From Cymbomonas tetramitiformis (Eukaryota > Chlorophyta > Pyramimonadophyceae > Pyramimonadales > Pyramimonadaceae): a stretch of 64,000 bases of DNA. The notes under the pieces are model-generated. The model saw nothing but the letters and a program-made list of their open reading frames with translations, did no database searches and had not been told where the DNA came from. The stretch spans positions 37,938 through 101,937 of the forward strand of contig LGRX02027793.1 of assembly GCA_001247695.2 (NCBI GenBank), written 5' to 3'. The first letter of the stretch is position 1. Each line of letters begins with the position of its first letter. Position numbers and translations under genes: made by a program. Of this stretch, positions 23,584-34,079 are shown in pieces.

Positions 23584-23729
23584 CGAGTGATGTTTCCTGA
23601 CCAGTGCCCGGAGAGGGCTGTTGCACTGGTCAGGGTAGCGACATCGCTACATTATGATCGGCCGCCGGTTTCAAGGCCCCGGCCCTACCGCCTTTTTCCA
23701 TTAGGTTTCTTGCTGTCCTTCTCACCATC

Positions 23730-24534
23730 TTACTTCTTACGCTCCTTCCACCCCGCGCGTCCGGCATTTGCCGCGTTCTTGGACGTCACTGCCATCAGTG
23801 CTTTGCCGCGGGCTTTTTGTAGCTCCTCCCCGCTCGGTGAAGAACCCGGTTCCTGCTCCAGCTGTCCGCGCAGTTCCAGCATTGTCCACCTGTTACACAA
23901 CATTGCGCACACGCCGTGCACCGAGTTGGATCACTGCTTGAAAGCGTTGTTGTAGCTCGTCGTACAACAGGCAGCCGGCCACCGCAGTGTCCAGCGTGTT
24001 GCTGCATTCAGCTACCATGTCGTGCAGTAAGTAAGACAGCGCCGGAGCCAAAACTAAGCACTCGTACTTCATTGAAGAGTTAGACTTCTCGGAGAGGGCG
24101 TCGTAAGTCTTGTTCCCGTGCAGATCGTACAGCTGCGGCATTCTCGTTGTCAACCTCGCCGGCCGCGGCGGGAACGGATTGACGGAGGCTGCTGGCACGT
24201 ACGCCAGTTTCCTCCTTCTCTCCAGAAGTTGTTCAGCAGTTTTTGCCACGGTGTCCGGGTTCGATGTCCCAGACTTCGCTGCAATCTTCGCTTCCAACGC
24301 AACGTTGATTTGTGATTGCTGTTGAAGCTCGTCACGCAGCAGGCGATGCTCCTCCGCCTGCTGCCTCTGCATTTCCAGCATCTCCCCTTGCTGCTTTTGC
24401 ATCGCCAGAATTTGTTGCATCAGCACTTCCTGTGTAGACTGTGCTGCGGGGGAAGGGGAAGCCTGTCCGATGTCGGGCTTCTCCGGGAGGGGAGGGAAAT
24501 CCTCTAGATCCTTGTTCATTGAACTTCCTGCCAT
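23730..24534 (-). pseudogene. DIRS-B Gag-like ORF
   Basis: The main frame (24534-23893, 213 codons) starts MAGSSMNKDLEDFPPLPEKP. At residues 38-85 it carries a Q/E-rich heptad-like coiled coil (MQQILAMQKQQGEMLEMQRQ), and then a globular segment (KYECLVLAPALSYLLHDMVA). A frame change near 23920 continues as NRWTMLELRGQLEQEPGSS to 23730. Position at the 5' end of the element and the coiled coil support a Gag role. No zinc knuckle survives in this copy. Confidence 0.6.
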
Positions 24535-24739
24535 CTAGTCACTCACGAAGAAATCACATTGAAAACAACTCACACTGCTCTGCTGTCGTTGAGCTGTCGT
24601 TTGCCGATGTAAGATCTGTGAGATCTCCTGCTGTCGTCGATCGCCGTTGTACAACCTAGTGGTGTAGTCACTACCTACTCTGCTGTTTACAGGTGAAAGA
24701 AGTGAAGAAAATTTTACAAAATCTGATTTGTAGTGTGCC

Positions 24740-24950
24740 TCACAGAGTACCGCAGGTACCCGTGATGTTCCGTTTGCAAGAGCAAAAGGATCAGAGCTGA
24801 ACAGGCGTGTCGCTTCATGGCTACTTGAACATCCTGATTGTGTCACGGAGCTACATGTGTCATTTGGCTCTACTGCAACAGGAGTCGCGGATTCTGAAAA
24901 TCTGAAACCAAAAAAATTCCGTTGCACTACAATTTGAACAGAATACTTTC
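24740..24950 (-). repeat. DIRS-B terminal repeat, 5' copy
   Basis: Direct-orientation counterpart of 19500-19760. The shared segment runs from agagctgaacaggcgtgtcg to the aaaaaaattccgttgca end. Confidence 0.8.
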
Positions 24951-25111
24951 TTGCAAATGCTTGCTGTGTGTTTGGTATGTCTTGCTCACCCTAGCAATAA
25001 TTTGCAAATTACCCACTGCTGATCTCCAACATTGACTAGCATCATGGCTGCACTTTATGGGCACTCAACGTGGCGCTCCAGCAAATGCGAGCTTCGCAAA
25101 GCGCCACCCAC

Positions 25112-25653
25112 CTCAGCTGTGTTCCCGGTCATGTTGCATTCGCTGATGCACACATCGCCACTGCTGTATGTGTACGCCACACCTCCGCCCTGCAACACCA
25201 TACGCCCATCAACGTGCCCAGCAGGTGATCAGTGCCTCTTTGCATTAGCGCCCACATAAATTTGCACCGACCGATACCCTCCTCCGCATCTGACAAAGCA
25301 GCACCCACCTCAGCAGTGTTCCCGGTCATGGTGCATTCGCTGATGGACACATAGCTGCTGGAGTTTACGTAGGCCACACCTCCACGCTGTGACACCATAC
25401 CCCCATCAAGGTGCCCCAGCAGGTGATCAGTGCACCCCTTTACATTTGCGCCCAAATGCATGCCCATCCAACGATACCTTCCTCCGCATTGGATCACTAG
25501 CATCCTGGCTGCACATGATGGGCATTCAACGTGGAGCTCCAGCAAGCGCGAGGTTCACAAAGAAGCAACCACCTCAGCTGCACTGTTCCCAGTCATGGTG
25601 CATTCGTGGATGGACATATCGCTACTGTTGTATGTGTAGGCCACACCTCCACG
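25112..25653 (-). CDS. Exon array B: three Pmp-like mini-exons
   Basis: Phase-0 exons lie at 25112-25189 (78 nt), 25309-25386 (78) and 25573-25653 (81), with donors gtgggt, gtgggt and gtggtt and CAG acceptors. Variable loops read YSSGD, NSSSY and YNSSD-type. The first intron is only 119 nt because most of the repeat unit is deleted. The second is the standard 186 nt. The array is directly continuous with array C across the insertion at 25831-28405, which is flanked by ccaccca on both sides. Confidence 0.8.
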
Positions 25654-25839
25654 CTGCGACGCCATACCCCCATCCCCGTGCCCCAGCAGGTGATCAGTGC
25701 GCCTCTCTGCATTGGCGCATGCTAATCCACCGAAACCCTCCTCCGCATCTGCTCACTATCATCATGGCTGCACGCGATGGGCACTCAATGCGGCGCTCCG
25801 GCAGGCGCGAGCTTCACAACGCACCACCCATCAAAACAA

Positions 25840-26160
25840 CAAAGTGAGGTTGCAGCCGTCCTGCTTGGAATGGGCCTTACTAAAGTATGGAGGGTGAGCA
25901 GTGCGGCTTGGCTTGGGGGGTTTGCGCAAGTTTGGGAAGATATGCGAGAGCTCTTTCCGAGAGTGACGGTAGGGGCCGAGGACCTCAAAGCTGAGAGTGA
26001 CCTGCCATATGTCAACTCTCTGCAAGCGGCCATGCACAAGCTGTCGGAGGCAGTGGAGGTGATTGAGGAGGCGAGAGGAGCGAATGAGCATTTGCCATCA
26101 CAGGCGCCGAAGGCGGACGACGTCAAGAAATTGAGTGATTACAGAAGTTCTCAAGCATAA
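25840..26160 (+). CDS. Unassigned ORF in the insertion
   Basis: The frame is open from array sequence into the insert. The insert part reads EVAAVLLGMGLTKVWR and ends KADDVKKLSDYRSSQA. It is hydrophilic and helix-prone, and I recognise no family. It is probably an element-encoded fragment, because it runs directly into the second ORF downstream. Confidence 0.3.
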   Translation, partial: QSEVAAVLLGMGLTKVWRVSSAAWLGGFAQVWEDMRELFPRVTVGAEDLKAESDLPYVNSLQAAMHKLSEAVEVIEEARGANEHLPSQAPKADDVKKLSDYRSSQA

Positions 26161-26162
26161 GC

Positions 26163-26603
26163 GTGCCCAACGGGTCTATGCTGCTGTCCTCCACTCTGCA
26201 GATTGGTTTTGGCTGGTTAGGTGAGGGGCGGCGGCTTGTCTTCCGTGGCTTCTCAGTCACCAACAACAACAACATTGGACCGGCATTCTTGAGGAGTATT
26301 CCATACTGTCCGGCCTTGCAGCTGCGTTCGGCAGAATACCGGGTGGCGCTGCTTCACATTCTTCATACAGAGCAGCCCCTTCTTGGTCCGGCGGGGGCTG
26401 CCCCGGAGGGGCCTAGACAGCATGTATTGCTTTATGTGGCCGTAGCGCGGCCGATGTTGGATGCACACCTGGGAGTGGAGGTGTACGGTGGGCTAGGTCC
26501 TGCAGCATATGAGTTTCTGCTAAAGACGCAGCGGCGCTTCAGGGAGCGGCGGTACATGGAGGAGAATGCAGATGAAGGAGAACAGGTCGATACCGATCAA
26601 TAG
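26163..26603 (+). CDS. Unassigned ORF, about 146 codons
   Basis: Open from 26163, with the first ATG at 26178. The protein contains RSAEYRVALLHILHTEQPLL and ARPMLDAHLGVEVYGGLG, and ends in a charged tail (RRFRERRYMEENADEGEQ). It begins two bases after the stop of the previous ORF. I do not recognise it. The intact frame among decayed neighbours and the alternation of hydrophobic and charged residues suggest real coding. It is probably a domain of the inserted element. Confidence 0.35.
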   Translation: MPNGSMLLSSTLQIGFGWLGEGRRLVFRGFSVTNNNNIGPAFLRSIPYCPALQLRSAEYRVALLHILHTEQPLLGPAGAAPEGPRQHVLLYVAVARPMLDAHLGVEVYGGLGPAAYEFLLKTQRRFRERRYMEENADEGEQVDTDQ

Positions 26604-26939
26604 AGCTGCACAACTTAAACTGGTCCGTTTATTTCTAACAGTGGCAATTTTCCGAATCTGACAGTCCATATACGATTCCAGAGATCAAAATACGATACAT
26701 TCCTTTGTCGCTTCCCAGGAATCTCTTCGGACCTTCCGATGTTCCCGATCTAAAAACATTGGACGGCTCATCTTTAGTTGGGCACCCCTACCGATCAATA
26801 CGAGGACGAGTACGGGGGCCAAGAGGCAGCACATGGCGGTGCAGTAGGGTGGAAGCAGAAGTGGATCCGGTTGCTTTTTTTCGCGCTGGTGCGAGGGGTT
26901 GTATGGCTGATCATGAGGCGGGCCGTGGGGTAGTGCCCG

Positions 26940-27460
26940 GACGAAGGTGGATGGCGCCGGACTGGTGGGGGGCATGCAGAAAGGGATGAACCCGGACTGG
27001 GATCCCGGGGAGGCGGCTCGAGGAGAGGGGACAGAGAGGTTGGCGCTAATGGACAGGACGTGGGAGGACGCGATCGATGGGACGGACTATGCCACACAAG
27101 ATAGACCTAGTGGCGGGACGTTGGACTCGGAGGGGACGCAGCATGAGCAGTCTGGGCAGGCTTCCGGTGTACCGGGCACGATAGCATCGAGGCTTTTGGA
27201 GAGCATGGAGGATGTTCGGCAGGAGGCAGCGTATCTTCGGATTGCGTGGGTCCAGGGAGAGGGCACCACCGAGGGTCTTTCAGGAGGAGCGCGTGCGGGC
27301 CCAAGCGGGATCAACCGAATGGTGTCAAGCGTCGAGGACATTCTGATGGTGAGAGATGACCTGTCATCGCCGGGCCTGGAGGGTGGGGTCTGGACTCAGA
27401 AAGAGGATGGGGCCTCGCCAGGCAAGCCACGGCCCTGTGGAGAGGCGTGGCCACTTTGAC
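26940..27460 (+). pseudogene. LINE-A-related ORF segment
   Basis: The frame contains ERLALMDRTWED, DSEGTQHEQSGQAS and SRLLESMEDVRQEAAYL. These match the 17490-17720 segment of LINE-A nearly residue by residue. Its continuation (GGARAGPSGINRMVSSVEDI) has no counterpart there. The function of this hydrophilic segment is unknown. Confidence 0.5.
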
Positions 27461-27577
27461 GGAGGCAAGCAGGCGGGTGGCCGGTCTGAGTGAGGGGGTA
27501 GAAGGCATGGGGGGATCTGGTGAGAAAGGGGAGGAAGATTTGGGGCGAATTTATATATTTTTATCTTTATCGAGAAA

Positions 27578-27650
27578 AGTTTGGAAGGGGAATCGAACCT
27601 CCGACCTCCCGCTTTGAGCAAGGGCGCTCTACCACTAAGCTATCCCAACC
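27578..27650 (-). tRNA. tRNA-like gene or tRNA-derived Pol III unit
   Basis: On the minus strand the A box (TAGCTTAGTGG) and B box (GGTTCGATTCC) fit the Pol III consensus and are correctly spaced. A 73-nt cloverleaf can be drawn with acceptor GGTTGGG against TCCAAAC (one mismatch), D arm AGC...GAGC and T loop TTCGATT. A TTTT terminator follows immediately. The anticodon arm is imperfect: stem CCCTT/GCGGG has mismatches, and position 33 is C rather than T (loop GCTCAAA). I therefore do not assign an amino acid. It may be a decayed tRNA or a SINE head. Confidence 0.55.
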
Positions 27651-27659
27651 GTAACGGAA

Positions 27660-28405
27660 TATTCTATAACGGAAATGGGGCTGCCACATGCGGGGCACCT
27701 CAGAGCCCGGGGGGGCATCCCAGCAGCGATGACCACTTGCAGCAGGTTGCACGGCAGCATACGGCATCTCAGCAGCTTTTGTGCCCACGGGGCGAGGTTA
27801 CTGGCCATGGCAGAAGTAACAGCTGTCGAAAAGGACGATAATGGGTTGGTGAACTATTGGCCACCGGGAGGGCTCGGGGCGCACAGGCAACTATGGGGAT
27901 GGGAACCCCAAGTAGGAACATCGCAGCAAGGCAGTCACAACGCGGATGTGGAGCGCATCGCGCAATTCGGAGGTTCCTCGTAAGGCGATCAGTGCCGAGG
28001 CTTCAGTCTCACATTCTTGGTGCTGGAGGTAGAGGGCGGCAGGCGCAAGTTGGTTGCGGGTGTGCAGGCTCGGAGGTGAGTCGGCCGCAGAGACGCAACA
28101 GTGCTCCGGCCGGGCAGCCGTAGAGGGGTTCAGCTGGCCCTGTGAGGCTCGGGAAGCAGACAGGTAGGCTTCGTGGTGGAGATACGGCTTGGGCAGCTCG
28201 GACGGCATGGTTGAACACAGCAGCAGCGCACAGATGGTGCAGATGCAGAGGGCTCAGCAAGGTTGAGGGGGTTCCATTCTTCAATGTTGAGCTCTGGATA
28301 AGTGTTCCGAAGTGTGTGCTGAATCCTTTGATCCCCGGTGTGAGCACAAAGTGCAGCCGGTCTTCTGTGGCTACGGGGTGCCAAAGGTGCCGGTCCAAAA
28401 ATAAG
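27660..28405 (+). other. Dispersed repeat, LINE-A 5' type
   Basis: From about 27930 the + strand matches 15950-16570, including ggtagagggcggcaggcgca and the gataagtgttccgaagtgtg stretch. From 27660 to 27930 nothing is recognised. Confidence 0.5.
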
Positions 28406-28413
28406 CCACCCAC

Positions 28414-31157
28414 ATCAGCAGTGTTTCCGATGATGGTGCATTCGCTGATGGACACATTGCCACTGGAGTCTAAGTAGGCGAAGCCTCCGTCCTGTGGCAC
28501 CATACCCCCATCCCCGTGCCCGAGCAGGTGATCATTGCGCATCTCTGCATTGGCGTCCACATAGGTGCCCACCCATCGATACCCTCCTCCGCATCTGCTC
28601 ACTAGCATCATGGCTGCAAGTGATGGGCGCTCAACGCGCCCCTCCAGAAGACGCGAGCTTCACAAAGAAACAACCACCTCAGCAGCGTTCCCGGTAATGT
28701 TACATTTGCTGATGAACACATCGCTACTATTGTACGTGTAAGCCACGCCTCCGCGCTGTGATATCATACCCCCAACCCCGTACCCCAGCAGGTGATCAGT
28801 ACGCCTCTCTGCATTGGCGCCCATATACATGCTCACCCACCGATACCCTCCTCCGCGTCTGCTCACTCGCATCATGGCTTCATGCGATGGGCACTCAACG
28901 TGGCGCTTCAGCAAGCGCGAGGTTCAAAAAGCACCACCCACCGCAGCTGCAGTGTTCCCGGTCAAGTTGCATTCGCTGATGGACACATCACCACTGGAGT
29001 CTATGTATGCCAACCCTCCGTCCTGCGAAACCATACCCCCATCACCGTGCCCCAGCAGGTGATCAGTGCGCCTCTCTGCATTGGGCGCCCACATACACGC
29101 GCACCGACCAATATTCCCTCCGCATCTGCTCATTAGCATCATGGCTGCACTTGATGGTCATCAAACATGGTGCTCCCGCAGGCACGAGCTTCACAAAGCA
29201 CCACCGACCCACCTTGGCGGTGTTCCCGGGCATATTGCATTCGCTGATGGACACATTGCCACTGTTGTATATGAAGGCCACACCTCCGTTCTGTAACAGC
29301 AAACCCCCATCCCCATGCCGCACCAGGTGAGCAGTGCGCCTCTCTACATTGCCGCCCACATACATGCCCACCCACCGATACTCTCCTCCGCATCTGCTCA
29401 CTAGCATCATGGCTGCACTTGATGAGCACCCCACGTGGCGCTCCAGCAGAAGCGAGCTTCAAAATACACCACCCACCTCAACCGCACTATTCCTGGTCAT
29501 GGTGCATTCGCTGATGAACAAATAGCCAATGTTGGATATATAGGCCACACCTCCGCGCTGTGACATCATACCCCCATCCCCGTACCCCAGAAACTTATCA
29601 ATGCGCCCCTCTGCATTGGCGCCCACATACATGCCCACCACCAATATCTTCCTCCGCATCTATTTATAAGAATTATGGCTGCACGCGATGAGCACTCAAA
29701 ATAGCGCTCCAGCAGGCGCGAGGTTCACAAAGCGCCATCTCACCTCAGCAGCAGTGTTCGCAGTCATGTTGCATTCGCTGATGGACACATAGCCAATTTT
29801 GAATATGTAGGCCACACCTCCAATCTGTGACACCATACCCCCATCCCCGTGCCCCAGCAGGTGATCAATGTGCCTCTCTATATTGGCACTCACATACATG
29901 CCCACTGACCGATACCCTCCTCCGCATGATTGTGCTTACTCGCATCATAGCTGCCATTTATGGGCACTCAATGCGGCGCTCCAACAGGCACGAGCTTCAC
30001 AACGCACCACCCACCTCAGCTGCAGTGTTCTCGGTCATGTTGCATTCGCGGATGGACACATTGCCGCTCTTGTCTATGTAGGCCACACCTCCACGCTGTG
30101 ACACAATAACCCCATCCCCGTGCCCCAGCAAGTCATCAGTGCGCTATCTGCATTGGCGTCCACGTACGCGCCCACCACCAATTCCCTCCTCCGCATTGGC
30201 TCACTAGCATCATGGCTGCACGTGATGGGTACTCAACGTGGCGCTCCAGAATACGCGAGCTTCTTAAAGAAACACCCACCGCATTTGCAGTGTTCCCAGT
30301 CATGGTGCATTCGCTGATGGACACATCGCCACTGGAGAAAATGAAGGCCACCCCTCCGTCCTGTGACACCATACCCCCATCAACGTGCTCCAGCAGGTGA
30401 TCAGTGCGCCTCTCGGCATTGGAACCAACATACATGCCCACCCAACGATACCCTGCTTTGCATCTGCTCACTAGCATCATGGCTGCACTCAACGTGCCCC
30501 TCCAGCAAGCGTGAGCTTCAGAACGCTGCAAAGCACCACTCACCTTAGTTGCAGCGTTCCCGGTCATGTTGCATTCGCCGATGGACACGTTGCCACTGTA
30601 TAATATGGCGGCCACACCTCCGCGCTATAACACCATACCCCAAGCAGGTGGCCCAGCAGGTGATCAGCGCGCCTCTCTGCATTGGCGTCCATATACATGC
30701 CCACCGTCCGATACCCTCCTCCGCATCGGCTCACTCGCATCATGGCTGCACGTGCTGAGCACTCGACGTGGCGCTCCAGAAGAAGCGAGCTTCACGAAGC
30801 ACCCACCTCAGCAGCAGTATTCGCAGTCATGTTGCATTCACTGATGAACACATCGCCAACGTACTCTATGTAGGCCAACCCTCCGCGCTGTGACACCATA
30901 CCCCAATCCCCGTGCCCCAGCAGGTCATCATTAGTGCGCCTCTCTGCATTGGCACGCACATACATGCCCACTGACCGATACCCTCCTCTGCATCTGCTCG
31001 CTAGCATCAGGGCTGCACGCGATGGGCACTCAACGTGGCGCTCCAGCAGGCACGAGCTTCACAAAGCACCACCCACCTCATCTGCGGTGTTCCCAGTCAT
31101 GTCGCATTTGCTGATCAACACATGACCAACGTACTCTATGTAGGCTACACCTCCGCG
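28414..31157 (-). CDS. Exon array C: eleven Pmp-like mini-exons
   Basis: Exons lie at 28414-28491, 28678-28755, 28942-29022, 29213-29290, 29477-29557, 29744-29824, 30015-30095, 30280-30360, 30544-30624, 30807-30887 and 31077-31157. Lengths are 78 or 81 nt, all phase 0. Donors vary (gtgggt, gtggtt, gtgaga, gtgagt) but always keep GT, and acceptors are CAG or TAG. Introns run 182-190 nt, several not multiples of three. The GG-V-A-Y and SECNMTGNTA ends are conserved, while residues 7-11 vary strongly (DSSGN, YNSSD, SNIGY, FKIGY, DKSGN, FSSGD, EYVGD, EYVGH). I saw no in-frame stop in any exon. After 31212 the series is cut by DIRS gag sequence. Confidence 0.82.
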
Positions 31158-31212
31158 CTGTGACACCATACCCCCATCCCCGTTACCCAGCAGGTGATCA
31201 GTACGCATCTTT

Positions 31213-32850
31213 GTCCTTCTTCTTGTTGTGGTCACCACAAGACGAACAGACATGAGGGAAATTGCACCCCTTCTTGGTACATTTCCCTGCGTTCCACTGA
31301 AAACAGGAAAGGATGGTGCACGTTGTCTTCGGTGTCATTCTAGCCTCCACAGGATCCTTCTGCTTCCCGGTCCCCGCGGATCTCGAAGTCAACTGTCCCG
31401 CATCTCTCCTAGCTTGGATAAAACGGGTCCAAGTCGCCTCCAACATGTCCGGGTTCCAAGAGAGGATAAAGCTCAAGGCTATATGCTGACCGATGTACTT
31501 GTCGTACTTCGCGACGCACTTGAGATCGTAGGAGTCCATCTTCGAAGACAAGTCCAGAACGTACATGTGATAAAAGTGAATCTCCCTCTCGAATGAGTCG
31601 GGCATCCCACGAGCGAACTGAAGTGGTCGGTAGCCGAACTCCTCCTTCGTGTACTGCTTGGGCGGGCGTGTCAAGCGGTACACCTGAGTTTTCCGTCCTG
31701 GGTCTTAAATATCTCCCGGGCCTTGCTGCGCTTTTGCTGCGCTGTTTCCACCGGCTGCGGGAGCGTGAGGTTCAATCCCTGTAGCGGGCCTGTGGCGACG
31801 TGTAGGTTTCCCATCGCACCTGAACGCAAAGTATTCGCCGTTAAAGGCCTTGGCCGCAGCGTCCAGCACTCCGCGTTGTTTCCTGATGGACTCGTTGTTT
31901 GCAACCTTGTCACCAGCGCCAGGTCCCGCGTCTTCCCCAAACAACACCTTCCCGACCGAAAGCTCCTCCAACCAGTTCTCCCTCCTAGGATCCGGGAGGG
32001 AGTCGATGTTCGCCTCAGGGCACTTGCAAAGGTGCGCGTGTCGCAATGTACCTTTCCAGATACACAGGTGTGCACTCCCGCGCGTCCTCTAAGTCATCCA
32101 GAGTCACCATCTCGCAACCTTCAACGGCATGTTCCGCGATGTCCGGGCAGCCACAAGGTCGAATGCTCCACTCCAGCTCGTCACCAAAAGCGTGCGGGAA
32201 CTCTTCCACCGCCTTCGTCACTCGTAGCGCTGCGCAATACGCTCTCCTGACGTGTCCCAACGCCCTTGCCCGTCCGCGTGATGTCGCCGGTGACGCGTGA
32301 TGCTTCGTAACAGGTTCCAATGAGACTGATGCCCGTCAAGTGGGTCTCTTCCTTTTTGGTGGAGACTCCCGCTCTTCATCTTTCTCTTCTTCCTCCGAGA
32401 CCTCGTACATCTTGTCCTCTTTGTCCCAGTCCACCACCAATGCCTCGGTGACTTTCAGAACACGGCCTGCGGCCAGACACATCTTACGGATTACCCCGGC
32501 GTGCACCGTAGTGGCGTTTTGCCGGGGGATCGTTACTGTCGCGCCTAGCTGTAGCTTCTGCCCGACTTTCTTGAAAAGCTTCGCCGTAGTGTCCACGGCG
32601 GTCCACAGCTGTTGCCTGTGCCCCAGCAGCTGCTGAAACCACGGGATGAAGGTCTTCAACCTGTTCAGCAACGCCTTCTAATGGCGAAGAGCCGAGGCCG
32701 TAGACGCCTGCTTGACCCTGCCCAACTTCCCGGTGCAGTCGAGCAAGTCTTTCAAATTCATCAGCAATGGCATGACCACCTCCGCTTCTCAAATGTCTGC
32801 AAATGGGTCCGTTGGTACCAATTCCAGAGACTAGCCTAGTTTTTTATAGA
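31213..32850 (-). pseudogene. DIRS-type Gag with CCCH zinc finger, fragment
   Basis: The clearest frame (31683-31198) contains a helical core (PLQFARGMPDSFEREIHFYH, SYDLKCVAKYDKYIGQHIAL) comparable with the Gag core of DIRS-A (40497-40889). It ends with a CCCH finger, C-F-Q-W-N-A-G-K-C-T-K-K-G-C-N-F-P-H, plus VCSSCGDHN. Upstream frames at 31670-32320 and 32336-32671 (KRKRPT tail) look like earlier Gag or linker segments broken by frameshifts. The coding end is cut at about 31210, where it abuts array C. Confidence 0.6.
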
Positions 32851-32880
32851 AAACTTTCGTCTTTGAACTAACGATAATAA

Positions 32881-32912
32881 TATATATATATACAACTGTT
32901 GTATATATATAT
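32881..32912. repeat. AT-rich perfect inverted repeat
   Basis: atatatatatacaac and gttgtatatatatat flank a single central t, giving arms of about 15 bp. It lies in a non-coding spacer 5' of the Gag fragment. Confidence 0.85.
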
Positions 32913-32919
32913 GTCTACT

Positions 32920-33590
32920 CGAAAATCTGATACGGCCGGAAGTGATAGGCTCGGTACAAAGTCAAATAGTTAGCAGGTAAATTTTGCAAGTACTCTTTTT
33001 CTTTGTGTATGCCAGATAAAGTCAAATATACAGTACATATAATACCGGAGTCCCAAATTACTGCAGGCTGTACCTATAAGCTTTTCAGGCCGCGCCGCCG
33101 GCCCTCGTCAGTAGGTTTTGCAGAAGAACTAAATGTTCTAGTCTCACTGTGCTAGTTAAGGTCACCCGAAAACAGTCATGTTCTCCACCAGTCATAGTCA
33201 ACTGCTGTGCTACACAATGCCGTATCATACGTAAACTGTCTTACAAAAATCTGTGAAAACCCCCAGAGTGTGTAATACAAAGAGCTAATATCTGTAAATA
33301 AATCAAGTAAACCTTTCCTGTCTTACATAATAATCTGTGAAAAGTTCCCACGCTTTTGTAATACAGTGAAGAAATCAGTCACAAGCTGCTGCTCAAGAAA
33401 ACAAGTAAATAAGTTCCCACGATAAGCTCTTAGGTAAGATGTCGAGCCAAAATCAGCCGTCATAATATACCTCAGTAGGTGACCAAAACCAAGTACTTAA
33501 AGTTCCCTCCAAAGAAAGTAGAAAGCTAATTCCTCAGAGCACGGGCCCGAAGGCCACCCATCGCAGACTCGATTGAACTTCCATCAACAG
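32920..33590. other. No recognisable gene
   Basis: An AT-rich spacer. Short direct repeats of the type cttacataataatctgtgaaa occur around 33240-33350. Nothing else is identified. Confidence 0.4.
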
Positions 33591-33591
33591 T

Positions 33592-34071
33592 TCAACCACG
33601 CCACAGGCCTCCCAAAAGTCTGCCCCTCTCGTCGGGGGATCCTGCTAAGACCCACCGAAAGAGATCATGCACTGCACTAAATTCTCCGGTGATGTTTACG
33701 CCGTTGAAGGAAATGTCCCGGTTGGAGGGGTCGTTGCGATGAGCCATGAGGCCAGCAAAACTGCCAAAGGGTGGCTTGTTCACACAAGAGTCGCACGGGC
33801 AGAAGTATTTCCGTGGGGCAAGGCTGCAGCAGCGGTGGTGAAATTTTTGTTTGGGACAGAATTCCCAGACGTGAGGACCATGAAATTGTCTCAGGTCAGC
33901 AAACCTCTCCTTCAACTGTTTGTACACTTCGTGAACCTCGAGATGTTGATGTAATGTGGTCAGACTACGGACATCCCGGATGTCTGATCTCGAAAATTCA
34001 CACTCGAGGTCACTGTCAGAAGCCATATTTAACTTCACAAAAGAGAACTCCAGGGAGTCCTCGTCCAGCAA
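33592..34071 (-). CDS. Unassigned 159-codon ORF with CPC-x2-C motif
   Basis: Open over its full length. It contains HQHLEVHEVYKQLKERFADL and FCPKQKFHHRCCSLAPRKYF, directly followed by CPCDSCVNKPPFGSFAGLMA and H-R-N. The Cys/His spacing (CPC-x2-C ... H) resembles a zinc-binding head such as those preceding Plavaka/CACTA-type transposases. That is only a resemblance, and there is no transposase core next to it. It lies within the inserted block between arrays C and D. Confidence 0.35.
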   Translation of the reverse strand: MLDEDSLEFSFVKLNMASDSDLECEFSRSDIRDVRSLTTLHQHLEVHEVYKQLKERFADLRQFHGPHVWEFCPKQKFHHRCCSLAPRKYFCPCDSCVNKPPFGSFAGLMAHRNDPSNRDISFNGVNITGEFSAVHDLFRWVLAGSPDERGRLLGGLWRG

Positions 34072-34079
34072 AAGAAAAA

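Larger units (their letters stand above)
19375..25033 (-). mobile_element. DIRS-B tyrosine-recombinase retrotransposon, near full length
   Basis: The element lies within an intron between exon arrays A and B. Its ends carry the same terminal block in direct orientation (24740-24950 and 19500-19760; both contain gagctacatgtgtcat-like and ggagtcgc segments). Minus-strand coding order is Gag, RT, RNase H, a methyltransferase-like remnant, a Tudor-like domain and a tyrosine recombinase. This order and the direct repeats fit the DIRS superfamily. Frameshifts, a lost RT aspartate and an internal insertion make it non-autonomous. Confidence 0.85.
25831..28405 (+). mobile_element. Composite LINE-A-related insertion between arrays B and C
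   Basis: ccaccca occurs at 25824-25830 and again at 28406-28412, consistent with a 7-bp target-site duplication just inside the donor end of an intron. The insert contains two unassigned ORFs (25840-26160 and 26163-26603), a segment homologous to 17490-17720 (27030-27240), a tRNA-like Pol III unit on the minus strand, and a segment homologous to 15950-16570 (27930-28380). Relative to LINE-A at 16-17.8 kb the homologous blocks are in the opposite order. Confidence 0.65.

Noticed and set aside
27578..27650. UGA-decoding tRNA (TCA at the anticodon position)
   Set aside because: The anticodon stem has mismatches and the loop has C instead of the invariant T at position 33, so the apparent anticodon cannot be trusted.
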